DNA from: Candidatus Binatia bacterium
GTDB lineage: Bacteria > Desulfobacterota > Binatia > UBA9968 > JAJDTQ01
NCBI GenBank assembly: GCA_951813575.1
Contig: OX638375.1
Location: 4,008,752-4,072,751 of the forward strand
Reading direction: 5' to 3'
DNA: 64,000 nucleotides
The translations under genes were made by a program, and so were the position numbers. How positions within the stretch are numbered: the first letter of the stretch is position 1; each line of letters starts with the position of its first letter. This document shows, in pieces, positions 40,164-48,881 of the stretch. The notes below the pieces were generated by a model. It was not told where the DNA came from. It did no database searches and saw only the letters and a list, made by a program, of their open reading frames with translations.

Positions 40164-41762
40164 ATGCCGGACCAGCGCAAGACTTTGCGGGACGCCGTCT
40201 CGCGCTACATGCCGCTCAAGACCGCGGCGGACTTCTGCGACGACAATGCCGCCCGCGTCGGCGAGAAGGAGGCGCTGGTGGACGGCCGGCGGCGCCTCAC
40301 CTGGGCGCAGATGGCCGAGCTTTCCGACGCCCTCGCGCTGGCGTTGCTGGATCTGGGGTTGGAGCGGGACGGCCGCGTGCTGATCCAGATGCCCAACTCC
40401 GCGGAGCTCTTCCTGGCGCGGCTGGCATGCGAAAAGGCGGGCCTGCGACTCGTGACCGTGGCCCCGAGCCTGCGACGGGCGGAGCTCGAGCCCATCATCC
40501 GCTTCACCCGTCCCGAGGTCGCCATCCTGCCCGCCGAATACCGCGGGTTCCGGCACCTGGAGCTGCTGGAGCAGGTCCGCGTCCCCGATCTGCGCCACGT
40601 GCTGGCGGCGTGGGAGGAGGTGCCGGCCGGCTGCCTTTCAGTGGAGGAGATCTTCTCGCGCCCGGTTCCGGCGGAACGCCGCCGGCGCCTGTCCGCCACC
40701 CGCTACGGGGTCGAGGACGTCTGCCAGCTCGCCACCACCAGCGGTTCCACCGGCGTGCCCAAGTGCGCGGCCGTGCCCCTCTACACCCGGCTTCTCACCG
40801 CATGGATGCACCTGCAGCGATTCCAGGTAGGGGAGGACGACACCCTGTGCGCGGTCACCGCCATCATCTCCGGAGTTGCGGACGGGCTGGTCTACAACGG
40901 GGTCTGTCAAGCAGGCGCGCGGGTGGTGCTCGTGGACCGCTTCGACCCGCGGCTTACCTGCGAGACCGTGACCCGGGAGCGGGCGAACGTCCTGCCCCTG
41001 GTCCCCACCATGATTTCTCGGCTTCTGGCTCTCGAGGATCTCGACGACCATGACCTGAGCTCGCTGCGCATCGTCGTGAGCCACGGCTCGTCCCTTCCGC
41101 ACGACGTGGGTCACGCCGCGGAAGCCCGCCTGGGGTGCCGCATCATGCAGGGCTACGGCAGCGTGGACTGCGGCGGCCTGTGCGCCACCTCATGGGACGA
41201 CCGGCCCGAAGTCCGCATCGGTGCCGTGGGGCGCCCCCTGGAGGGCAACGAGATACGCATCATGGACGGCGATGGCCATGAGCTCCCCCGGGGCGAGACG
41301 GGCCGGCTGTGGGTCCGTGGGTTGCCCTCCGACGCGCGTTTCCTCGACAACCCCGAGCTCAACGCGCGCCGGCGCGCCGACGGCTTCCTGGACCTGCAGG
41401 AATGGGGTCGGATGGACGAGCAGGGCAACATCTACCTCATGGGCCGGGACCAGGATCTCATCATCCGCGGCGGCCAGAACATCTTTCCGCCGGACCTGGA
41501 GAACCTGCTGGTGCGCCACCCCAAGGTGCGGGAAGCGGCGGTGGTGGGCTACGCCGACCCGGAGATGGGCGAGCGCATCGCCGCCTGCGTGGTGCCGGAG
41601 GACGGCGCCTCGTTGACGTTGGAAGAGGTGACGGAGTTCCTGCGGGACCAGGGACTGGCCCCGTTCAAGCGGCCCGACCGTCTGGAGGTGATGGACGGGT
41701 TCCCCAAGGTGGCGTCAGGGGACAAGGTAGACAAGCGGGCGCTCAGGGGGAGTCTGACGTAG
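40164..41762 (+). CDS. AMP-binding acyl/aryl-CoA ligase
   Basis: A 532-residue ANL-superfamily ligase: it makes an acyl-AMP from a carboxylic acid and ATP, then a thioester. The P-loop is TTSGSTGVPK. The A5 region is MQGYGSVDCGGLC, A7 is GRLWVRGLPS then GFLDLQEWGRMDEQGNIYLMGR, A8 is DLIIRGGQNIFPPDLENLL, and A10 is GFPKVASGDKVDKRALR with its catalytic Lys. The IIRGGQNI and the overall wording resemble 2,3-dihydroxybenzoate-AMP ligases and cyclohexanecarboxylate-CoA ligases. The ATG at 40164 has GGAG 8 bases upstream. Convergent with the ferredoxin gene; stops overlap by about 20 bases. Confidence 0.87.
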   Translation: MPDQRKTLRDAVSRYMPLKTAADFCDDNAARVGEKEALVDGRRRLTWAQMAELSDALALALLDLGLERDGRVLIQMPNSAELFLARLACEKAGLRLVTVAPSLRRAELEPIIRFTRPEVAILPAEYRGFRHLELLEQVRVPDLRHVLAAWEEVPAGCLSVEEIFSRPVPAERRRRLSATRYGVEDVCQLATTSGSTGVPKCAAVPLYTRLLTAWMHLQRFQVGEDDTLCAVTAIISGVADGLVYNGVCQAGARVVLVDRFDPRLTCETVTRERANVLPLVPTMISRLLALEDLDDHDLSSLRIVVSHGSSLPHDVGHAAEARLGCRIMQGYGSVDCGGLCATSWDDRPEVRIGAVGRPLEGNEIRIMDGDGHELPRGETGRLWVRGLPSDARFLDNPELNARRRADGFLDLQEWGRMDEQGNIYLMGRDQDLIIRGGQNIFPPDLENLLVRHPKVREAAVVGYADPEMGERIAACVVPEDGASLTLEEVTEFLRDQGLAPFKRPDRLEVMDGFPKVASGDKVDKRALRGSLT

Positions 41763-41958
41763 AGGCCGGGTCGTTGATGTGCACGCGGACGGCGCCGTAG
41801 GCGCAGTCCCACTGGCACACGAAGCATCCCTGGCAGTCGGCGGGATAGGCCATGAAGGCCTTCTGATCCGCATCCAGCCGCAGGACGTCGGTGGGGCAGG
41901 TCTCGACGCAGACGCCGCAGCCGGTGCAGGCGTTCCCGTTCACCTCAACGAGCGGCAC
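41743..41958 (-). CDS. 2[4Fe-4S] ferredoxin-type protein
   Basis: A 71-residue ferredoxin with two cluster motifs, CTGCGVCVETCP and CQGCFVCQWDC. The second lacks the usual Pro after its last Cys (CAYGAV). It overlaps the end of the flavoprotein gene by 14 bases, so the two are coupled. The pair copies the layout of flavoprotein alpha plus ferredoxin beta subunits in adenylylsulfate-reductase-like and fumarate-reductase-like complexes. It probably passes electrons to or from the FAD of its partner. Confidence 0.9.
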   Translation of the reverse strand: MPLVEVNGNACTGCGVCVETCPTDVLRLDADQKAFMAYPADCQGCFVCQWDCAYGAVRVHINDPASTSDSP

Positions 41959-43675
41959 GGTCGGCCTCCTGGTTGCGGAATACGAGATGCAGGTTTTGCG
42001 TCGGCCGCACGGGATGGGGGTCGTGCCATGACTCGGGCATCGGCTCGTCCCAGAGCCTGAGCGCGCCGTTCTCCTGCTTCACCACAACCATCTTGATCCA
42101 GTTCACGTTGTCGATGATCGGGTAGTCCTCGCGGATGAACGCGACGCGGCTCTCGGTCCGGTGCCGGTAGGCGCGCAGCGTCGCCTCCAGCACCTGCACG
42201 TACTGGGCGAGGCCCCATACCTTGGCCAGCTCATGGGGGTTTTGCGCCGTGAGCCGGGACACTTCGTGCTCCCGGATGTCGCGGAGCTCGCCGAGGGCGG
42301 CGTCGAGGCGGTCGGCGTGGAGCACCAGCCCGACCTTCTCCATCAGCAGCTCGCCGAGGCGGCGATGCACCGGCTCGAACTCGCCGCCGTCCCGGCGCTG
42401 GAGCGGCTCGAGGATCTCTGCCGTCACGCGCTCGACCTGCTCCGCCGGCGGTTGCGGCCGCTCCGCCGACCCCACGGCCGCCCCGACGGCCCGGCCGGTC
42501 CAGTCGCCGGTGACGGAGCAGAAGGGCAGGTTGCCGCCCGGGAGATAGGTCATGTCGGTGCAGGTGCCGGCGGCGTAGAGCCCCGGCACGGTGGTCTCGC
42601 CCCGTTCGGTGACCCGGGCGCCGGCGCCGAAGATGCCGCTGGTGCCGGCCACCTGGAAGGTGTAGGGAACCGGCTTCTCGGTGAGGTCGCCCACCATGGC
42701 TTCCTGGTTGTTGACGACGATGGGGATCACCCGCCGGATGAGCTGCATCCGCTCCGGCGATACCTCCCGCAGGTCCATGGAAGGCACCTGCCCCTTTTCC
42801 TTTTGGTGCGCGATGGCGAAGTAGAGCAGCGCCCGTTGGGTCATCTCCATGCGCTTGGGGTCGTAGTCCTCCAGGAAGCGCCGGCCGTCCTTGTCCACCC
42901 ACTTGGCCCCCGACGGCATCAGCGACTCCAGACCGGGAGCGGAAAGCGCGTTGTCGGGGTTCAGGTTGATGCCGCCCAACTCCAGCCGGGACAGTTCCGC
43001 GCCGGCCCGCATCATCATGGCGATGCCGTCGCCGGAGAGGTCGATAGGCATGTAGCCCAGCGTGCTTCCGGGCCAGGGGTAGGGGAACTTGTAGGGGCCG
43101 GTGCACACCACCGTGGCCTTGGCCGTGATCTCGTGGATCTCGCCGGTGCGGGTGTGGAAGCCGCACGCGCCGACCACCCGCCCGCTCGTGGGCAACTGGC
43201 CGTCGGAGGTCAGAAGCTCGGTCAGGGCCACCCGGTTCAGCACCTCGACGCCGCTTCCCACGACGCCGGCGCGCACCGCCATCATCATTTGCGGGCCGCC
43301 CTCGGCCATCCAAACGCCGTTGGCGAAGGAGCGCCCCGGAGCGCCCATGCGGACGATCTTGCGGCCTTCCTTGACCCAGTTCACACCCCACCGGTCCATG
43401 AGCAGCACGTGCTCGTGCATGACCGGGAGCGACTTGGCGACCAGAGGCTGGTTCACCAACGGTCCGCCGAAGGCCCGCATCCACGCGTCCTTGTCGTCGC
43501 CCGGCATGTAGGCGGGATAGACCCCGGAAGCCAGCGCGCTGCAGCCGCTTCGGCCGAAGTAGGAACGGTCCACCAGCAACACCCGCGCCCCCGCCTCCCG
43601 CGCCCGGTAGGCCGCGAAGGCCCCGGCGATGCCCCCGCCGATGACCAGCACATCCGTTTCCAGCCGAACCGCCAT
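41945..43675 (-). CDS. FAD-dependent oxidoreductase (fumarate/adenylylsulfate reductase flavoprotein family)
   Basis: A 576-residue flavoprotein. The FAD motif is DVLVIGGGIAGAFAAYRARE near residue 9, followed by a GRSGCSALASG segment. VPGLYAAGTCTD with GGNLPFCSVTGDWTGRA supplies the second FAD-contact region near residue 390. The C-terminal helical region has EHEVSRLTAQNPHELAKVWGL, typical of the SdhA/AprA group. Most of the reductase-type catalytic Arg/His residues cannot be placed with confidence. It is coupled to a ferredoxin gene rather than an SdhB-type subunit, which favours an AprA-like, soluble two-subunit enzyme. True substrate unknown; no sulfate-reduction genes are nearby. Confidence 0.83.
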   Translation of the reverse strand: MAVRLETDVLVIGGGIAGAFAAYRAREAGARVLLVDRSYFGRSGCSALASGVYPAYMPGDDKDAWMRAFGGPLVNQPLVAKSLPVMHEHVLLMDRWGVNWVKEGRKIVRMGAPGRSFANGVWMAEGGPQMMMAVRAGVVGSGVEVLNRVALTELLTSDGQLPTSGRVVGACGFHTRTGEIHEITAKATVVCTGPYKFPYPWPGSTLGYMPIDLSGDGIAMMMRAGAELSRLELGGINLNPDNALSAPGLESLMPSGAKWVDKDGRRFLEDYDPKRMEMTQRALLYFAIAHQKEKGQVPSMDLREVSPERMQLIRRVIPIVVNNQEAMVGDLTEKPVPYTFQVAGTSGIFGAGARVTERGETTVPGLYAAGTCTDMTYLPGGNLPFCSVTGDWTGRAVGAAVGSAERPQPPAEQVERVTAEILEPLQRRDGGEFEPVHRRLGELLMEKVGLVLHADRLDAALGELRDIREHEVSRLTAQNPHELAKVWGLAQYVQVLEATLRAYRHRTESRVAFIREDYPIIDNVNWIKMVVVKQENGALRLWDEPMPESWHDPHPVRPTQNLHLVFRNQEADRAAR

Positions 43676-43846
43676 CGGGCGATCTTAGACAGGGGAGGGT
43701 GATTGTTCAAGCTTGGCTGATCGACATGGCCAATCGGCTTCCCGTAGTCGTCGGATAGCAACCACATTTAGTTGCGTTCTTGGGATAAGGCATGTAGTCT
43801 TATTTGGTGGAAGTGAGTCGAAAGTGTCGAGAGAGGGATAGCGGCG

Positions 43847-44101
43847 GTGGCGCGGAAGGACAAACTGATCCGTCGTCTCCGCGCCCGACCGCGGGATTTC
43901 GAAAGGGACGAGTTGCCCCGTCTTCTGGAAGGCGTCGGTTATGAGGAGGTTCGCTCCGGAAGGACAGGTGGGTCGCGTCGGCGTTTTGTTCACCCGACTG
44001 CGCCTGTCGTGAACCTGCACCGGCCACACCCCGGTAACGTCGTGAAGATCTACGTCATCGACGAGATCTTGCGATTGCTGGACGACGAGGAGCTCATATG
44101 A
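43847..44101 (+). CDS. hicA: HicA-type mRNA interferase toxin
   Basis: An 84-residue HicA-like protein with a double-stranded-RNA-binding fold. It has the N-terminal helix KLIRRLRARPRDF, then ELPRLLEGVGYEEVRSGRTGGSRRRFVHP, where HicA has its G-S-H/R signature, and ends PGNVVKIYVIDEILRLL. The His of the usual GSH triad is not present at the same place: GGSRRRF is found instead, with H in VHP. The start is GTG. It overlaps the antitoxin gene by 4 bases (ATGA). Toxin-first order is normal for HicAB. Confidence 0.85.
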   Translation: MARKDKLIRRLRARPRDFERDELPRLLEGVGYEEVRSGRTGGSRRRFVHPTAPVVNLHRPHPGNVVKIYVIDEILRLLDDEELI

Positions 44102-44442
44102 ATAACATGCTGGAGTACCGCGGATATCTGGGTTCGATCCTCTACAGTGAGGAGGACGAAACTTTTCACGGTCGCCTGGAGTTCATCCGGGACCTCGTGA
44201 CCTATGAGGGCAGGAACGCGAAGAGCCTCAAACGCGCGTTCTGCGACGCCGTCGATGACTATCTCAGGCTCTGCGAGGAACAGGGACGTAAGCCTGACGT
44301 GCCGCTCAAGGGCAGCTTCAACGTGCGGCCTGGGAGGGAGCTTCATCGTCGCGCGATGCTCTACGCGTACCGGAAAGGTATGACCCTCAACGCTGTGGTG
44401 ACGGACGCCTTGCGGCGGATGCTGGACGCGCCCGCATCATGA
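44098..44442 (+). CDS. hicB: HicB-type antitoxin
   Basis: A 114-residue antitoxin. The N-terminal degraded-RNaseH-fold half has YRGYLGSILYSEEDETFHGRL and the family run DLVTYEGRNAKSLKRAFCDAVDDYL. The C-terminal part is a ribbon-helix-helix DNA-binding region: FNVRPGRELHRRAMLYAYRK, then LNAVVTDALRRML. This form pairs with HicA and represses the operon. It starts inside the last codons of hicA. Confidence 0.9.
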   Translation: MNNMLEYRGYLGSILYSEEDETFHGRLEFIRDLVTYEGRNAKSLKRAFCDAVDDYLRLCEEQGRKPDVPLKGSFNVRPGRELHRRAMLYAYRKGMTLNAVVTDALRRMLDAPAS

Positions 44443-44574
44443 GAAGCTGGATTCAGAAGAGATGTCATGAAGTACGAGGGACCGATGTCGGCGGACGCGC
44501 AAGTTGGTACGGACGGAACAGGCTTCGCCGAGACATATTTCAAAGCAGGCCCTGATGAGAAAGGGAAGGTTGCC

Positions 44575-45537
44575 ATGAGCACGATAGTGGGAAGCGGCTC
44601 GTTCCGTTACGAGGTTCGGGAAGGGTGGGCGCAACTGCCGGACGGCATGACCTTCAAGGAGGTGGCCGGGGTGGGGGTGGACAAGGACGACAACGTCTAC
44701 TGCTTCACCCGGGGCGAGCACCCGGTGATCGTGTTCGACAAGGACGGGCGGTTCCTGCGGACCTGGGGCGAGGGTGTGTTCGCCCGTGCCCACGGCGTCA
44801 CCATGGGGCAGGACGACACCATCTTCCTTACCGATGACGGCGATCACACGGTGCGCAAGTGCACGCTGGACGGCAAGGTGCTGATGACCCTCGGCGTTCC
44901 GGGCAAGGCGGCGGAGTTCCAGAAGGGTGATCCCTTCAATCGCTGCACCCACGTGGCCTTTTCGCCGCAGGGCGAGATCTACGTGTCGGACGGCTACGGC
45001 AACTCGCGGGTGCACAAGTACTCGCCAGACGGCAAGCTGCTGTTTTCCTGGGGCGAGCCCGGCACCGACCCGGGCCAGTTCAACCTGGTCCACAACATCT
45101 GCACCGATGGCGACGGCTGGGTCTACGTGGCCGACCGGGAGAACCACCGCATCCAGGTGTTCGACGGCAAGGGCCGCTTCGAGACCCAGTGGTGCGACAA
45201 CCTGCACCGTCCCTGCGCGCTCTACATGGAGAACCTGGACGATGGCGCCGACGCCATCTGCTACATTGGCGAGCTGGGCCCCGGCACGTCCCAGAACGGC
45301 GCCTATCCCAACATCGGCCACCGCATCGTCATCCGCGACGCCCAGGGCATCGAGCTTGCGCGTTTCGGCGATCCGGTCATGGGCGAGGGGCCGGGCCAGT
45401 TCATCGCCCCCCACGGCATCTGCCTGGATTCCAACCGGAACATCTACGTGGCCGAGGTGTCCTGGACCATCATGGGCCGGCGGCTGGAGCCGCCGCGGGA
45501 GATGCGCAGCCTGCAGAAGCTGGTGAAGCTGGACTGA
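44575..45537 (+). CDS. NHL-repeat / six-bladed beta-propeller protein
   Basis: A 320-residue protein built of repeated blades, each with the NHL-like pattern of D-x-G-x-(V/I)-Y-V-(A/S)-D followed by R-V/I-x-(K/V). Examples are GVGVDKDDNVYCFTRGEHPV, FSPQGEIYVSDGYGNSRVHK, TDGDGWVYVADRENHRIQVF and GICLDSNRNIYVAEVSW. It resembles the 6-bladed propellers of peptidylamidoglycolate-lyase-like proteins. No signal peptide is seen from the ATG at 44575 (GGAAGG upstream); an in-frame extension to 44467 adds nothing conserved. Function unknown, possibly a lactonase-type hydrolase or a protein-binding platform. It follows hicB by 133 bases. Confidence 0.8.
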   Translation: MSTIVGSGSFRYEVREGWAQLPDGMTFKEVAGVGVDKDDNVYCFTRGEHPVIVFDKDGRFLRTWGEGVFARAHGVTMGQDDTIFLTDDGDHTVRKCTLDGKVLMTLGVPGKAAEFQKGDPFNRCTHVAFSPQGEIYVSDGYGNSRVHKYSPDGKLLFSWGEPGTDPGQFNLVHNICTDGDGWVYVADRENHRIQVFDGKGRFETQWCDNLHRPCALYMENLDDGADAICYIGELGPGTSQNGAYPNIGHRIVIRDAQGIELARFGDPVMGEGPGQFIAPHGICLDSNRNIYVAEVSWTIMGRRLEPPREMRSLQKLVKLD

Positions 45538-45550
45538 CGGTCAACGTCCG

Positions 45551-46789
45551 CTACGGCTCGGGCAGCGTGGCTTCCCGGGGTCCCTCGTCCTCGTGCGTGA
45601 CCGAGGGCAGGACCCAGGGGATGGCCAGCCCTACCACCAGCGCGCCGGCGCCGCCGACGAGGTACGGCGCGTTGGCGCCGAAGTGGTCGAGGATCCAGCC
45701 GGCGGCGGTGTTGGAGGCGATGCCGCCGAGCCCGAGTCCCACCATGGCCACCAGGCCCTGGGCGGTGGACCGGAGCCGCCCGGGGGCGACACGGTCCACG
45801 TACAGCGGCCCGCCCATCATCAGGCCTGTCACCATCACCCCGTGGAGCATCTGCACGGGATAGATCCAGTAGGGGTTGGCGGTGAGTCCGCATACCGTCC
45901 AGCGCACGCCGCCGGCCAGCACCCCCGCGGCCAGCAGTCCACGGGCGCCGATGCGCTTGAGCCCCATGCCGGTGCAAAGGATCAGGGGGATCTCGACCAC
46001 CAGCATGAGGATCCACATGTTCTGGACCGTCTCCAGGGTTCCGCCCTGGGCGCGTACGTAGACCGGCAGGAGTCCCATGGGGCCGGTCACGAAGAGGTAG
46101 GCGCTGAAGGCGAAGAACAACATGCGGCGCATGGGGCCTCGGCGGAGCAGGACGCGCCATTCGCCTCGTACCGCCCGCTGGGACACGAGGCCTTCCCGGG
46201 GGAGGGCGAGGGCCAGGGCCGACGCCACCAGCACGACGGCGGCGGTGCCCAGGAACATGACCCCAAGGCCCGGCTCCGACGGGCCGCCCGCCACCGGGCT
46301 CAGTCCCCGCCATAGCTGCACCCGGTCCAGGGCCAGCGGAAAGATCAGCACCGAGACCAGGAAACCGACGGTGCCCCACGAACGGGCGAAACCGTAGGCG
46401 TGGGGCCCGGAAAAGCGAAACGCCGCCAGTGCCACGGACACCGAGAGGGGGATCACCGGGGTCGAGAAGAACGCCAGGAAGACGGCGGCCAGGAGAATCG
46501 GCGCGAACCCCGGTGCCATCCCCAACAGCACGAACCCCGCGGCGGCCACCATGGAGAGGAAGGCCACCAGCGGGCCGCGGGCGCCGGTGCGGTCCGCCAC
46601 CTGCCCCCAGAACGGCTGTGCGACGATGCCCACCAGCGGCATGACGGAGAGCACCAGCCCGAGCTGGGTCCCGCTCAGGCCGGCGTTCTCCTTGAGGTAC
46701 AGGCTGTAGTAGGGGAAGAAGATGCCCAGCGCCCCGAAGAACGTGAACCAGAACACGGAGATGGACAAGCCGGCGCGCCCGAAGCTCAT
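45551..46789 (-). CDS. MFS transporter, phenylpropionate/nucleoside-permease-like (HcaT/LacY branch)
   Basis: A 412-residue 12-helix carrier. The start SVFWFTFFGALGIFFPYYSLYLKENAGLSG is the pattern of the MFS_1-like HcaT group, followed by the loop GQVADRTGARGPLVAF. The later half has MLFFAFSAYLFVTGPMG, LLAAGVLAGGVRWTVCGL and LVAMVGLGLGGIASNTAAGWILDHFGAN. The C-terminus is short. Substrate not decidable. It is convergent with the propeller gene (13 bases between stops). Confidence 0.82.
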   Translation of the reverse strand: MSFGRAGLSISVFWFTFFGALGIFFPYYSLYLKENAGLSGTQLGLVLSVMPLVGIVAQPFWGQVADRTGARGPLVAFLSMVAAAGFVLLGMAPGFAPILLAAVFLAFFSTPVIPLSVSVALAAFRFSGPHAYGFARSWGTVGFLVSVLIFPLALDRVQLWRGLSPVAGGPSEPGLGVMFLGTAAVVLVASALALALPREGLVSQRAVRGEWRVLLRRGPMRRMLFFAFSAYLFVTGPMGLLPVYVRAQGGTLETVQNMWILMLVVEIPLILCTGMGLKRIGARGLLAAGVLAGGVRWTVCGLTANPYWIYPVQMLHGVMVTGLMMGGPLYVDRVAPGRLRSTAQGLVAMVGLGLGGIASNTAAGWILDHFGANAPYLVGGAGALVVGLAIPWVLPSVTHEDEGPREATLPEP

Positions 46790-46916
46790 GGGATGGAGTC
46801 TAGCGGTTCACCACCGCATTTGTGAGCGACAACGGGAGCCGGGCTCGGAGAAGGAATGAAACTTGACCGGTTTTGCTATAGAGTATGGTCCAGAAACCTG
46901 TTCACGGGAGGGTGAC

Positions 46917-47306
46917 ATGGCACGACTCAAGCACATAGCGATAAGGACCCGCGACGTGGCCAAGACGGTGGCGTTCTACAAGGAGGCGTTCGACCTCCAG
47001 GAGGTGGGTAAGGGCCGGAGCGGCGTCTACCTGTCCGACGGCCACATCAATATGGCGATCCTGAACCTGAGGACGCCGACGTCGCCCGCGGGCGTGGACC
47101 ATTTCGGTTTCCAGGTGGACAACCTCGAGAAGGCGGTGGAGCGGGTCACCGGGCTGGGCGGCGGGCAGCTTACGGACATGGCGCGGATCAACCCCTCGGA
47201 CCCGTCCCACCCCCAGTCCTATTTCGAGGTCAAGGTCACCGGCCCGGACGAGCAGGAGATCGACGTCTCCGACACCGGATGGGTCGGGGCGCCCCGTCAG
47301 GACTAG
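46917..47306 (+). CDS. VOC family (glyoxalase-fold) protein
   Basis: A 129-residue VOC protein, starting LKHIAIRTRDVAKTVAFYKEAFDLQEVG. The middle runs VYLSDGHINMAILNLRTPTSPAGVDHFGFQVDNLEKA, with H/E metal-ligand candidates (H6 in LKHIAI, H in VDHFGF). The end is YFEVKVTGPDEQEIDVSDTGW. GGGAGGGTGAC precedes the ATG at 46917. It differs in sequence from the VOC protein at 35.2 kb. Only 11 bases separate it from mazG, on the same strand. Confidence 0.85.
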   Translation: MARLKHIAIRTRDVAKTVAFYKEAFDLQEVGKGRSGVYLSDGHINMAILNLRTPTSPAGVDHFGFQVDNLEKAVERVTGLGGGQLTDMARINPSDPSHPQSYFEVKVTGPDEQEIDVSDTGWVGAPRQD

Positions 47307-47317
47307 ACGGATCTCAC

Positions 47318-48145
47318 GTGGACGACGGCAACCGGAAGAGCACCGGCGAGCTGTTCGAGGAGCTCGTCGCGGTGATGGCCCGTCTGCGGGGCGAGGGCGG
47401 GTGCCCGTGGGACCGGGAGCAGACCCACGCGTCGCTCAAGCGGTACGCCCTGGAGGAGACCTATGAGCTCCTGGAGGCCATCGACGAGAACGACGACTCC
47501 GCCATTCAGGACGAGCTCGGCGATGTCCTGCTGCAGGTGCTGTTCCACGCCCAGATGGCCGGCGAGGAGCAACGGTTCGCCATCGGGGAGGTGATGAGCG
47601 GCCTGCGGGACAAGCTGGTGCGGCGCCACCCGCACGTCTTCGGCGACGAGCGGGCCGCGGACTCGGGCGCGGTGCTGCGGAACTGGGAGAAGGTCAAGGC
47701 GCTGGAGAAGTCCTCGGACGGCGCCCAGGGGCATTCGCTCTTCACTTCCGTGCCCCGGGCCATGCCTGCGCTGGCCCGGGCCCAGCGCGTCGGCGACAAG
47801 GCCGCCGGAGTCGGGTTCGACTGGCCGGACGTGGAGCCCGTGTGGCGCAAGGTCGAGGAAGAGCTCGAGGAGCTGAGGGAGGCCGCCGGGACAGGCGAGG
47901 CGCAGCATCGCGTGGAGGCCGAGCTCGGGGACCTGCTGTTCTCGGTGGTCAATCTCAGCCGGTTCCTGAACGTGCAGGCGGAAGAGGCGCTGGCGGGCAC
48001 CATCGAGCGTTTCCACGGGCGCTTCGCCCACATCGAAAGGGAGCTCGCGGCCCGGGGCAAGACCGTGAGCGAGGCGTCCTTCGAGGAGATGGATGCGTTG
48101 TGGGAGCAGGCCAAGACTCTCGGAGAAGGGGAGAAGGCAAGGTAA
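47318..48145 (+). CDS. mazG: Nucleoside triphosphate pyrophosphohydrolase MazG
   Basis: A 275-residue two-domain MazG that hydrolyses NTPs to NMP and PPi, cleaning the pool. Domain 1 has GCPWDREQTHASLKRYALEETYELLEAI and then IQDELGDVLLQVLFHAQMA (the EExxE...ExxD metal site). Domain 2 repeats it in EEELEELREAAG and VEAELGDLLFSVVNLSRFL. The start is a GTG (47318) with a weak ribosome site, 11 bases after the VOC gene, so coupling is likely. Length matches E. coli MazG (263 aa). Convergent with the LysE gene. Confidence 0.93.
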   Translation: MDDGNRKSTGELFEELVAVMARLRGEGGCPWDREQTHASLKRYALEETYELLEAIDENDDSAIQDELGDVLLQVLFHAQMAGEEQRFAIGEVMSGLRDKLVRRHPHVFGDERAADSGAVLRNWEKVKALEKSSDGAQGHSLFTSVPRAMPALARAQRVGDKAAGVGFDWPDVEPVWRKVEEELEELREAAGTGEAQHRVEAELGDLLFSVVNLSRFLNVQAEEALAGTIERFHGRFAHIERELAARGKTVSEASFEEMDALWEQAKTLGEGEKAR

Positions 48146-48162
48146 GCCGCGCGGTCGCGGTG

Positions 48163-48777
48163 CTACAGGTGGTCGCTGAAAACGGCCCAGACGAGGAAGG
48201 CGCCGGCACCGATCAGCAGCATGCCCGAGAAGACGTGGACGTAAGGCTCCGTGCGGGCCGGCAGGTAGCGCCTGCCCCGGCTCACGAGATACACCACCAG
48301 GAAGTTCATGGTGCCGGCCCCGAGCCAGAAACCGGCGGGAAACGACAGCGCGCCCTTCAGGCCTTGGGCCTCGAAGCCCTCGCGCACGAACGCGAAACCC
48401 ACCGTTCCCCAGAAGATGTAGGCGTAGGGATTCATGAGTTGGGTCAGGACGCTCTTGAGGAAGGGGGGCAGCCTTCGCGTGTCGCGGTGGCCGGCCACGG
48501 GCGCCGGCCCGGCGCGGAGGGACTGGAGTCCGAGCCAGAACAGGAAGGCGCCGCCGGCAAGGCCGATGACCACGGCGCCGGCGCCGGACGGAACGGCGGA
48601 CTGGAGCACCATCACCAGCGGCAGCATGACGCAGGCGTCCACGCACATGGGCGCCAGCGCCGTCTGCGCGCCCGGCCACGCGCCCCTGCGAAGCGTCTCG
48701 GTGGTGATGAGCGCCAGGATGGGGCCCGGCATGGAGGCGACGGAGAAGCCCATCGCATACGCCAGCAGCAGGCTCAT
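48163..48777 (-). CDS. LysE/RhtB family exporter
   Basis: A 204-residue membrane protein with six helices. The start AYAMGFSVASMPGPILALITTETLRRG carries the family signature P-G-P at helix 1. The rest includes VVIGLAGGAFLFWLGLQSLRAG, LKSVLTQLMNPYAYIFWGTVG (LTQLMNPYA, the conserved helix-4 motif) and HVFSGMLLIGAGAFLVWAV. LysE-type carriers export amino acids or related compounds. The ATG at 48777 is preferred over upstream in-frame codons that reach the cupin promoter. Divergent from the cupin gene by 104 bases. Confidence 0.87.
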   Translation of the reverse strand: MSLLLAYAMGFSVASMPGPILALITTETLRRGAWPGAQTALAPMCVDACVMLPLVMVLQSAVPSGAGAVVIGLAGGAFLFWLGLQSLRAGPAPVAGHRDTRRLPPFLKSVLTQLMNPYAYIFWGTVGFAFVREGFEAQGLKGALSFPAGFWLGAGTMNFLVVYLVSRGRRYLPARTEPYVHVFSGMLLIGAGAFLVWAVFSDHL

Positions 48778-48881
48778 GGCGAGAGCGTAGCAACGCGACA
48801 CCCCGAACGGAACCAGGCCCTCGTGGGGGACCGGGCCGCCGCCGCGAATCGTTGAAAAAAGACCGTCAGGGAGGACCACCG

